Source: Streptomyces sp. HNM0575
Lineage (GTDB): Bacteria; Actinomycetota; Actinomycetes; Streptomycetales; Streptomycetaceae
NCBI RefSeq assembly: GCF_012726265.1
Contig: NZ_JAASAG010000013.1
Location: 1-64,000, forward strand
Direction of reading: 5' to 3'
Length of the DNA stretch: 64,000 bases
Shown: piece by piece, positions 54,642 to 61,803 of the stretch
How positions within the stretch are numbered: position 1 is the first letter of the stretch
How the letters are laid out: the number at the start of each line of letters is the position of its first letter
Notes under the pieces: model-generated
Databases searched by the model: none
What the model saw: only the letters and a program-made list of their open reading frames with translations
What the model was told of the DNA's origin: nothing
Position numbers and translations under genes: made by a program

Positions 54642-54853
54642 GCCGAGCCCGGACCGGAGCCGGGGGCGAGCCCGGAGCGGGACCAGCCGGGGGCCGGAGC
54701 CGGAACCGCGGACGAGGCCGGAGCGGGACCGGCCCAAGCTGAAGCCGTTCCCGAGCCGGGGATGAAGCCGTGCCCCGGGAACCCGACCCGCGGCGGGAGC
54801 CGAACCCGTACCCGTAACGGATGTCGCAGCCGCCACGAACTCCGGCCGCACCG
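54642..54853. repeat. Degenerate GAGCCGGAGC repeats behind the GNAT gene
   Basis: GC-rich units around GAGCCGGG recur from 54550 through about 54760 and extend the GNAT tail codons. Nothing else is visible between the convergent GNAT and dehydrogenase stops. Confidence 0.4.
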
Positions 54854-56191
54854 CTACCAGTTCTGCACGGAGTTGAGCAGGATCCGCTCGATGTCCTCCT
54901 CGTTCACCGGCTTGGGACAGGTCGTCAGCAGCCGCTGCTGCTTCATCGTCCCCGGCACGAGGTCCGGTACGTCGCTCTCGCCGTAGCCGACGGCGCCGAT
55001 CCCGTTCGGGATGCCGATGTCCCGCATCAGCCCGACCAGTACCCGCGGCAGCTGCTCGGAGGGATCGGACAGCCGCTCCGCGTCCGGCGCGAGCAGCGAG
55101 GCCGCCCGCAGATGCCGCTCCGGCGCCGAGGAGAAACTGAAGCGGAAGGCTTCCGGCGCCGTCAGCGACACCGACTGGCCGTGCGGCACCATCGGTTCGT
55201 CCTGCGGATATCCGGCGGGCCGGTAGTCCTTGACCATGCCGGCGATCGGATAGGCGTTGGCGTGCGGAATGTGCACCCCGGAGTTGCCGAAGCCCATGCC
55301 CGCGAAGGTCGCCGCCATGAGCATGTCCGTACGCGCCTCGACGTCCTCCGCCCCGTGGTGCACCGCCCGCCGGAAGGACTTCGCGATCAGGTCCATCGCC
55401 TTCTCGCACCACAGGTCGGACACCGGGTTCGAGCCGCAGTACGTCACCCGCTCCTCGGGCCTGTGCCGCGCCGAATCCCCGTACCAGCCCGCCGTGTACG
55501 ACTCCAGCGCATGGCAGACGATGTCCATGCCCGCGGAGGCGGTGACCTCGGGCGGCAGGCTCATCGTCAGCAGCGGATCGACCACGGCGAGGGCGGGGCG
55601 CAGCCGCCAGTGGCTGATGCCGGTCTTGACCTTCATCGACAGCACGTCCAGCACGCACATCGCGGTGCTCTCCGCTCCCGTGCCCGCGGTCGTGGGAACG
55701 GCCACCAGCGGCTTGAGCGGACCCGGCGGCACGACTCCCCTGCCGACCGGCTTGTTGACGTAGTCCATCAGCTCACCGCCGCACGACGTCAGCAGATCCA
55801 CCGCCTTCGCGGTGTCGATGGCCGAACCGCCGCCGACCGCGACGAACCCGTCCCAGGGCCCGCTCTCCCGCGCGTGGTCGACGGCCGCGGCGAAGCTCGC
55901 GTCGCTGGGCTCGACGTGGACCCCGTCGAAGACGGCGGCCTCGATCCCGTACCGCTTCAGGTTCTCGGCCACCCGCTGCGGAATGCCGAGGGCGGCGACA
56001 CCGGGATCCGTCAGGACGAGAACGCGCTCCACGCCGTACTGCGACATGTCGAAGCCGATCTCGTCGCTCGCGCCCGCCCCGAACTTCAACGGCGGGGCGC
56101 CCCAGGTGAATACGGTCTCCTCGACCGTGCCCGCGGCCGTCTCGCCCGACGCCTCCGAAGACGTCGGACCGCTGTCGTCGCCACTGCTCAT
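54854..56191 (-). CDS. Iron-containing alcohol dehydrogenase, hydroxyacid-oxoacid transhydrogenase-like
   Basis: 445 residues from ATG 56191 (MSSGDDSG). NAD-binding glycines are in GFVAVGGGSAIDTAKAVDLL, followed by PLVAVPTTAGTGAESTAMCV. Metal-binding residues include Asp and His in ASAGMDIVCHALESYTAGWY and two His in GFGNSGVHIPHANAYPIAGM and MVPHGQSVSL. The last two segments match eukaryotic and bacterial hydroxyacid-oxoacid transhydrogenases more closely than simple alcohol dehydrogenases. It should interconvert a hydroxy acid and a keto acid, with no free NAD needed. It is the last gene of the leftward tricarboxylate-like set, after a 490-bp gap. Confidence 0.85.
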   Translation of the reverse strand: MSSGDDSGPTSSEASGETAAGTVEETVFTWGAPPLKFGAGASDEIGFDMSQYGVERVLVLTDPGVAALGIPQRVAENLKRYGIEAAVFDGVHVEPSDASFAAAVDHARESGPWDGFVAVGGGSAIDTAKAVDLLTSCGGELMDYVNKPVGRGVVPPGPLKPLVAVPTTAGTGAESTAMCVLDVLSMKVKTGISHWRLRPALAVVDPLLTMSLPPEVTASAGMDIVCHALESYTAGWYGDSARHRPEERVTYCGSNPVSDLWCEKAMDLIAKSFRRAVHHGAEDVEARTDMLMAATFAGMGFGNSGVHIPHANAYPIAGMVKDYRPAGYPQDEPMVPHGQSVSLTAPEAFRFSFSSAPERHLRAASLLAPDAERLSDPSEQLPRVLVGLMRDIGIPNGIGAVGYGESDVPDLVPGTMKQQRLLTTCPKPVNEEDIERILLNSVQNW

Positions 56192-56682
56192 CGGTGTACG
56201 CCTCCACGCTCGCGGTCGATCACGGGCCGGCACCCGGGTCCCCGGTGCTCCGGGTCCTCCCAGTCTTCCCAGCCGTACGGGCCGTGGGGCAACCCCGGTC
56301 GCCGACGAGTCCGGCGCGGACTGCCGCCGGTGATCCGATCCGTGACCCGTCGGGGGGCGGCGGTCGCGCACCGGTCGTATACCGGTTGCGTACGGGGCGG
56401 GCGCCCCGGGCACCTACGAGAGGCCCGTGTACGTCTCGTATACAGGGCGGCGGTGCGGCTCGTATACAGACCGCATACGTACCGCGTGCGGATGGTTCGC
56501 CGGGCCAGGGTGGGGTTCGTATACAGACCCCATACGCGGGGGCTCGTATACCGGTCGCGTACGGAACGCATACGGCTCGCCTGCCGGTCCACGTATACGC
56601 GCCGTACAACCGCCGTGCGTGGGGCCCGCGTATAGGCCGCATACATGGCGCGTACTCGTGGTCTACCGGTCGTATACGACCC
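56192..56682. repeat. Spacer with seven GTATAC palindromes
   Basis: GTATAC starts at 56377, 56438, 56462, 56519, 56546, 56593 and 56672, with many GCATAC and CGTACG relatives between (CTCGTATACAGACC is a typical copy). Six-base sites with four A/T are very rare in this G+C content, so seven in 300 bases is a real enrichment. It lies upstream of the iron-type dehydrogenase gene, so it could be an operator array for the GntR-type regulator at 59475. Confidence 0.6.
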
Positions 56683-57900
56683 TCACGGCGCCAGCCGCTC
56701 GCACACCGCCGACGTGACCGAGGCCGTGCCCCCGGCCGGCCGCCCGCGTACATCGAGTTCGACGGCTCCGTCCGCGAGCGCCGACTCCACAGCGCCCCGC
56801 ACACGGTCACCCGAGGCATGCCGGCCGGCGCGGTCCAGCAGCAGCGCGAGGCTCAGAATCTGCGAGAGCGGATTGGCCAGACCGCGGCCCGCGATGTCGG
56901 GTGCGCTGCCGTGCACGGGCTCCGCATACGAGGTGTGCACACCGGCGTTGAGCGAACCGCACATGCCGAGGCCGCCCACCGTGGCCGCACCGAGGTCGCT
57001 GAGCACGTCCCCGAGGAAGTTCTCCGTCACCAGCACGTCGAAGCACTGCGGCCGGGCGACGAGATCGTGGGCGGCGGCGTCCGCGTAGAGGTGCTCGGCC
57101 GCGATGTCCGGGTATTCGGCGGCCACTTCGTCGAAGACGCGGCGGAAGAGGGCGTAACTGCGCAGCACGTTGCTCTTGTCCACGCACGTGACCCTGCGGA
57201 CCCCGTCCGCGGGAGCGCCCGCGCGGCCGCGCGCGAGAGAGAACGCGTACCGCACGACGCGTTCCGTGCCCGCCCGCGTGATCATCAACTGGTCGCAGGC
57301 CGCATGCGGAGTGGCGGCGCCCGCGCCCCGCGAGAGATACAGCCCCTCGGTGTTCTCGCGGACCAGCACGTAGTCGATCTCGCCGGCACCGTGCCGCGTA
57401 CCGCCGGTGACGCCGGGCAGCAGCCGCATCGGCCGTACGTTGGCGAAGGTGTCCAGGCCCAGGCGCAGCAGCCCGCCGAGCAGTCCGGCCTCCGTGCCGT
57501 CCGGGTGCCGCACGCCGGGGAGGCCGACCGGGCCCTTCAGCACGCCGTCGGCGGTCCGCAGCCGTTCGAGCGCGCCGTCGGGCAGCGCACGACCGGTGCT
57601 CCGGTACGCCCCGGCGCCCGCCTCGATCGTCGTGACACGGTGCCCGAAACCGTCCAGGGCGGCTGTGCGCTCCAGCACCTCCAGGGCGCTGCCGACCAGT
57701 TCGGGGCCGATGCCGTCCCCGGGGATCACCACGAGATCCAGGAGTTCGGACGGCTGCGGTCCCGCCGCCCCCTCCGGCGACCGCGACCTCGGCTGCGACT
57801 CCGCGCCCGATCCCGATCCTGATCCCGAACGCGGCTCCGCCTCCGACTGCGCCGCCGACTCCGGCCGTACGTGCGGCACTTCGGCCGCTCCGCCGCTCAC
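56683..57900 (-). CDS. Isocitrate/isopropylmalate dehydrogenase-family protein
   Basis: 405 residues from GTG 57900, which overlaps the upstream stop by 4 bp. A Ser- and Arg-rich, probably disordered start of 50 residues precedes LLDLVVIPGDGIGPELVGSA. Substrate and metal residues follow: YVLVRENTEGLYLSRG, VTCVDKSNVLRSYALFRRVF, CFDVLVTENFLGDVLSDLGA and VHGSAPDIAGRGLANPLSQI. The family removes hydrogen and CO2 from 2-hydroxy di- and tricarboxylic acids (isocitrate, isopropylmalate, tartrate). Its partner genes for a tricarballylate-like acid suggest a related substrate. Housekeeping LeuB is shorter and lacks the Ser-rich start. Confidence 0.85.
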   Translation of the reverse strand: MSGGAAEVPHVRPESAAQSEAEPRSGSGSGSGAESQPRSRSPEGAAGPQPSELLDLVVIPGDGIGPELVGSALEVLERTAALDGFGHRVTTIEAGAGAYRSTGRALPDGALERLRTADGVLKGPVGLPGVRHPDGTEAGLLGGLLRLGLDTFANVRPMRLLPGVTGGTRHGAGEIDYVLVRENTEGLYLSRGAGAATPHAACDQLMITRAGTERVVRYAFSLARGRAGAPADGVRRVTCVDKSNVLRSYALFRRVFDEVAAEYPDIAAEHLYADAAAHDLVARPQCFDVLVTENFLGDVLSDLGAATVGGLGMCGSLNAGVHTSYAEPVHGSAPDIAGRGLANPLSQILSLALLLDRAGRHASGDRVRGAVESALADGAVELDVRGRPAGGTASVTSAVCERLAP

Positions 57901-59378
57901 GCGGCCCGTCCCGCGGAGGTCCCGGCGGTGCGCCCGAAGACCGAACCGTTCGTCAGCCCCGTACCGCCCGGATAGTTGAAGTAGAAGAGCCCGCCTACCA
58001 GTTCACCCGCGGCGAAGAGCCCGGAGATGGGGCGCATGTCGGTGTCGAGCACCTGCGCGCTGTCCGGGGCTATCCGTACGCCGCCGAAGGTGAAGGTGAT
58101 GCCGCACGTCACCGCGTACGCCTCGAAGGGCCCCTCGTCCACGGTGTTCGCCCAGTTGGTCTTGGCGACGGCGAGGCCCGAAGTCCCGCGGCCGTCCCGC
58201 ACGTTCGGGTTGAAGGGCGTGGCGGTGTCGACGGCGGCGTTGTACGACTCCATCTCGGCGAGGAAGCCCGCCGGATCCACGCCGTCCATCTTCTCCGCCA
58301 GCTTCTCCAGGGTCGGGGCGCTCACCTTGGTGATCTGGCGGATCCGGTACTCGTCGCGCAGCAGGTGCGTGACCTTCCGGTCGAAGACCTGCCACGCGAA
58401 CTGGCCGGGCTGCTCCAGGATCACGCGTCCGTACTTGGCATAGGTGTAGTTGCGGAAGTCGGCGCCCTCGTCCACGAAGCGGCGGCCGTGCGCGTTGACC
58501 ATGACGCCCCACGGATAGCTGTGCTTCTGGAAGCTGTCGCCGACGGCGAGGTCGCCGAACTCCGGTGCGTTGCGGTCCCAGCCGACGGCGTGACAGCCCG
58601 ACCAGTTGCCCGCGGGGCTCGCCCCGGCGCGCAACGCCATCCGCAGGCCGTCGCCGGTGTTGTACATCGTGCCGCGCACCTTGGCGAGGTCCCAGCCGGG
58701 CCCCAGATAGCGGGCCCGCATCTCGGCACTGGACTGGAAGCCTCCGCTGGCGAGCACCACCGCGTCGGCGCTCTCCTCGCGGGTGGCTCCGGCCTGGCGC
58801 AGCCTCACACCGTGCACGACTCCGGAGTCGTCCTGGAGCAACGACAGCGCATGCGCTCCGTATTCGATGTGTATACCGGCCCGGACCGCGGCGCGCGTCA
58901 GTGCCTCGACGAGGCCCATGCCGCCGCCCGACGCCTCGACCGTGAGGCCTCCCCAGAAGGTGAAGCGGCCGTCGACCTTGAAGGCCTGGCGCCCGTAGAT
59001 CGGTACGAAGCGCACGCCCTTCTCCGCCATCCACAACAGGGTCGGCAGGCTCTTCTCCACCAGCGTGGACGCGAGTTCAGGATCGGTCCGGTACTCCGTG
59101 ACGCGTGCCAGGTCGTCCAGGTAGTCCCCGGCCGGATAGCTCCCGAAGTCGGTGTTCGCGATCTCCTCCTCGGTCAGGTCGGGCATCAGTCGCTTCAGAT
59201 CCTCGACCCCCGAGTACACGACGCGCATGGCGCCCGCGGTGAACGCCGTGTTCCCACCGCGCCGGCTCTCCGGCGCCCTCTCCAGCACGAGGACCTCGGC
59301 GCCCTCCTCACGTGCGGCCAACGCAGCGCACAGCGCCGCGTTCCCCGCTCCGACAACGATGACTCGACGGCCGGCCAT
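57897..59378 (-). CDS. FAD-dependent tricarballylate dehydrogenase-like protein (TcuA type)
   Basis: 493 residues from ATG 59378 with AGGAGAG in front. The N-terminal FAD fold is RVIVVGAGNAALCAALAARE with Glu at the end of strand 2 (VLVLERAPESRRGGNTAFTA). The fumarate-reductase/succinate-dehydrogenase-like core follows: GLTVEASGGGMGLVEALTRA, RRFVDEGADFRNYTYAKYGR and FAAGELVGGLFYFNYPGGTG. This matches TcuA, which oxidises tricarballylate to cis-aconitate. The usual partner TcuB is not here, so the electron route is open. It forms an overlapping pair with the isocitrate-type gene. Confidence 0.85.
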   Translation of the reverse strand: MAGRRVIVVGAGNAALCAALAAREEGAEVLVLERAPESRRGGNTAFTAGAMRVVYSGVEDLKRLMPDLTEEEIANTDFGSYPAGDYLDDLARVTEYRTDPELASTLVEKSLPTLLWMAEKGVRFVPIYGRQAFKVDGRFTFWGGLTVEASGGGMGLVEALTRAAVRAGIHIEYGAHALSLLQDDSGVVHGVRLRQAGATREESADAVVLASGGFQSSAEMRARYLGPGWDLAKVRGTMYNTGDGLRMALRAGASPAGNWSGCHAVGWDRNAPEFGDLAVGDSFQKHSYPWGVMVNAHGRRFVDEGADFRNYTYAKYGRVILEQPGQFAWQVFDRKVTHLLRDEYRIRQITKVSAPTLEKLAEKMDGVDPAGFLAEMESYNAAVDTATPFNPNVRDGRGTSGLAVAKTNWANTVDEGPFEAYAVTCGITFTFGGVRIAPDSAQVLDTDMRPISGLFAAGELVGGLFYFNYPGGTGLTNGSVFGRTAGTSAGRAA

Positions 59379-59405
59379 GCACACTCTCCTCGCGCTCGCA
59401 TCCAC

Positions 59406-59417
59406 ATTGCATGCAAT
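59406..59417. promoter_or_regulatory. ATTGCATGCAAT palindrome between flavoprotein and GntR genes
   Basis: A perfect 12-bp palindrome, 28 bp upstream of the flavoprotein start and 57 bp from the regulator. FCD-type GntR regulators bind short symmetric sites of this form. It probably controls both directions. Confidence 0.5.
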
Positions 59418-59474
59418 TGGATCGGGATTGTACTCAACTTGCGGACGATCTGACCCCTCCCGTACGGTTCACGC

Positions 59475-60230
59475 GTGCGGGAGGACGAAGCACCTACGAC
59501 CAGCGGCGCCGGCGGCATCGACCACCGGTCACAGACATCCGGGGGATCTGTGGACCGCCTCCGCGCATACCTGCACGAGGGGGTCGCCGTCCGCGGCCGT
59601 ACGACCGACGACGTCACGGGCGCGATGCGCGAAGCGATCCTCGACGGCGTGCTCTCCCCCTCCGCCTGGCTGCGCGAGAGCGAACTCGCGTCCGCGTTCA
59701 AGGTCAGCAGGACCCCGATCCGGGAGGCGCTGAAGCGGCTGGCCGACGAGGGCCTCGTGGTCAAGACCGCCCACCACGGCGCGATGGTCGCCGCCCTGTC
59801 CCTGGAAGACGTGCTCGCTCTCTACGTCGTACGCGAGGACCTCGAAGGACTCGCCGCACGGCTGGCGGCCGTACGGCGCCCCGACGGCCTGGTCGAGCAG
59901 CTCGACGAGATCAACGCGGACATGCGCGAGGCGGCCGCCCGCGAGGACGTCGCCGAGCTGTCCAAGCTCAACCTCGCCTGGCACCGCGCGCTGCGGACCG
60001 GCGCCGCCAACCCTTATCTGGAGCGGTTCCTCAACCAGGTCGAGCACGCCGTACGGAGGCTTCCGGCGACGACCCTCGTGCACCCCGGCCGCCCCGACGA
60101 GGTGCTGGCGGAGCACGACGCGGTCGCCCGCGCCGTGCAGGCCCGCGACGGCGAGGTGGCCGAACAGCACGCCAGGGCCCACATGCGCCGGGCCCGCGAG
60201 ATCCGCCTCGCCGTGCTGCTGGGGGGCTGA
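59475..60230 (+). CDS. GntR-family regulator, FadR/FCD type
   Basis: 251 residues if GTG 59475 is used. GTG 59550 (VDRLRAYLHE), which has GGGGG 5 bases before it, is a strong alternative. The winged helix is DVTGAMREAILDGVLSPSAW, then SELASAFKVSRTPIREALKR as the recognition part. The FCD ligand domain follows (YVVREDLEGLAARLAA, LNLAWHRALRTGAANPYLER, LAEHDAVARAVQARDGEVAE) with its metal-binding Asp and His residues. Such proteins respond to organic acids and usually release DNA when bound. It diverges from the flavoprotein gene and is surrounded by tricarboxylate genes, so that operon is the likely target. Confidence 0.9.
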   Translation: MREDEAPTTSGAGGIDHRSQTSGGSVDRLRAYLHEGVAVRGRTTDDVTGAMREAILDGVLSPSAWLRESELASAFKVSRTPIREALKRLADEGLVVKTAHHGAMVAALSLEDVLALYVVREDLEGLAARLAAVRRPDGLVEQLDEINADMREAAAREDVAELSKLNLAWHRALRTGAANPYLERFLNQVEHAVRRLPATTLVHPGRPDEVLAEHDAVARAVQARDGEVAEQHARAHMRRAREIRLAVLLGG

Positions 60231-60520
60231 GCGAGCGGGGGCGTGGGCCGCGGGGGAGGTTGCGTACGGGTCGTATGGGTCGTATACGAGGTGTACGCCG
60301 GGGCACAAGTACGCGGCGTACACGGCGTATACGAGACGTACACCGGCGCCGAGCGCACCCTCGGACGTTGCGTACGCGGCGTATACGAGACGTGCACCGG
60401 GGCCCAAGTGAGCGGCGTACACGGCGTATACGAGACGCGTACCCGAGCCGGGGGCGGGCGCACCGGACACAGGCGCACCGGACGCTGGCGCAGGGGTGCG
60501 CGCGGGATTCGTCGCGGGCG
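60231..60520. repeat. Convergent spacer with four GTATACGAG repeats
   Basis: GTATACGAG starts at 60282, 60327, 60381 and 60426. Three of the copies continue as GTATACGAGACG and follow a CGGCGTACACGGC-like lead. Since the regulator and the split AbrB genes both end here, these copies cannot be ordinary promoter operators. They share the palindrome with the array at 56377-56677. Confidence 0.6.
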
Positions 60521-61051
60521 TCATCCTTGGTCCCGCCTCTCCAGACGCCGGGCCCACCGCAGCAGCAGGGGCAGCACCGACAGCACGACGACCAGCCGGA
60601 TCAGGTGCATCCCCGCCACCAGGCCGCTGTCCCCGCCGAGACCGGCCGCGGCGGCGACCATCTCGCCGACCCCTCCGGGGATCGACCCCAGCAGGGCGGG
60701 CGTCGGGGCGAGGATCCCGCCGAGGGTGAGGGCCGCCCCGATTCCGGCTCCGAGCAGGACGATCAGCAGCACGACGACTGCTCCGGGCACGCTGACGCGC
60801 CGTACGGCCGCGGGGAAGTTGCGCCCCACCATCGCCCCGACCCCGGAGCCCACCAGGATCTGACCGGCCGTCGACCACCAGCCGGGCGGTACGGCGCCGC
60901 CGAGACCGGCGAGCGGGGCTGTCGCCGCTCCCAGGATCGACCCGGTCATCGGCCACATCGGCAGCCGCAGCATCCGGCCGAGTGCCGCACCCGCACACGC
61001 GAGTCCCAGCAACAGGGCCAGGCCGCCGGGGCCGCTTCCCGCGCCGGTCAT
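60521..61051 (-). CDS. AbrB-family membrane protein, second half (separate gene)
   Basis: 176 residues from ATG 61051, which overlaps the stop of the first half (ATGA). It has about five membrane helices: LALLLGLACAGAALGRMLRL, QILVGSGVGAMVGRNFPAAV, VPGAVVVLLIVLLGAGIGAA and LVAGMHLIRLVVVLSVLPLL, with ALLGSIPGGVGEMVAAAAGL carrying the conserved P-G-G. This is one of the two repeats of the AbrB (once called ammonia monooxygenase) permease family, normally joined in one protein of about 350 residues. It must pair with the product of the overlapping upstream gene. Confidence 0.8.
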   Translation of the reverse strand: MTGAGSGPGGLALLLGLACAGAALGRMLRLPMWPMTGSILGAATAPLAGLGGAVPPGWWSTAGQILVGSGVGAMVGRNFPAAVRRVSVPGAVVVLLIVLLGAGIGAALTLGGILAPTPALLGSIPGGVGEMVAAAAGLGGDSGLVAGMHLIRLVVVLSVLPLLLRWARRLERRDQG

Positions 61052-61803
61052 GTGAACCGCCCCAGTACGAGGACGAGTCCGGGCAGCGCGAGCAGCACCA
61101 CGACCAGGACGCGTACGAGGTGGACGACCGTCACGGTCCCCACGTCCGCGCGCTCCTTGACGGCGAGTACGGACAGTTCGCTGAGCCCGCCGGGCGCGCA
61201 CGCGAGGACCGCCGTCGTCGCGTCGAGCCCGTGGCGCCTCATCAGCCAGCGTGCGAGCACCGCGTCGAGCGCCAGCAGCAGCACCACACCTGCCAGTACC
61301 GGGAGCGCGACCAGCCCCATCATCCGCAGGCTCTTCCCATCCAGCCGCGCGGCCGAGACGCAGCCGATCAGCACCAACCCGGCCGTACGGGCCCAGTGTT
61401 GAAGCGGATGCTGCGGCGGTGGCTCGGTCTGCGACCCGGGCCCGAGCCGGGGCGGCGGCGAGTCCGGCTGTCCGTCCTGTCGCTGCCGCTGCCGGGGTCG
61501 TGTGCCGGTGCGGCGCCCATGGCCGTCACGACCGGCCGCCCTGCCGGGTACGACGCCGCCGAATGTGATGGTGCCTGCCGCCGCGCTGCCGAGCACCGCA
61601 CCGACCAGCGTTCCGGCGGGCACGCGCAGCCACGTGAGCAGCAGGCCGCCCGCGGCCCCCGCCACCAGTCCGATCACGGCACGGTGCAGGGGAGCGGCGG
61701 GCCCGTCATCAGCCGAACTCCCGCGACTCCGGCCCCCGGAACCCTCCCGGCCCCCGCCGCCCGCATGCCCCCCGGAGTCCGCGGACGCAGCGGAACCGCT
61801 CAC
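61048..61803 (-). CDS. AbrB-family membrane protein, first half (separate gene)
   Basis: 251 residues from GTG 61803, which overlaps the TctA-TctB stop by 4 bp. A Gly- and Ser-rich start (SGSAASADSGGHAGGGG) is followed by LHRAVIGLVAGAAGGLLLTW, a basic Gln- and Arg-rich loop of about 40 residues (GTRPRQRQRQDGQPDS) and then LVLIGCVSAARLDGKSLRMM and VLACAPGGLSELSVLAVKER. The P-G-G motif is the same as in the second half. Together they rebuild the duplicated AbrB fold. AbrB-type proteins often accompany TctABC transporters, though their own cargo is not known. Confidence 0.8.
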   Translation of the reverse strand: MSGSAASADSGGHAGGGGREGSGGRSRGSSADDGPAAPLHRAVIGLVAGAAGGLLLTWLRVPAGTLVGAVLGSAAAGTITFGGVVPGRAAGRDGHGRRTGTRPRQRQRQDGQPDSPPPRLGPGSQTEPPPQHPLQHWARTAGLVLIGCVSAARLDGKSLRMMGLVALPVLAGVVLLLALDAVLARWLMRRHGLDATTAVLACAPGGLSELSVLAVKERADVGTVTVVHLVRVLVVVLLALPGLVLVLGRFT

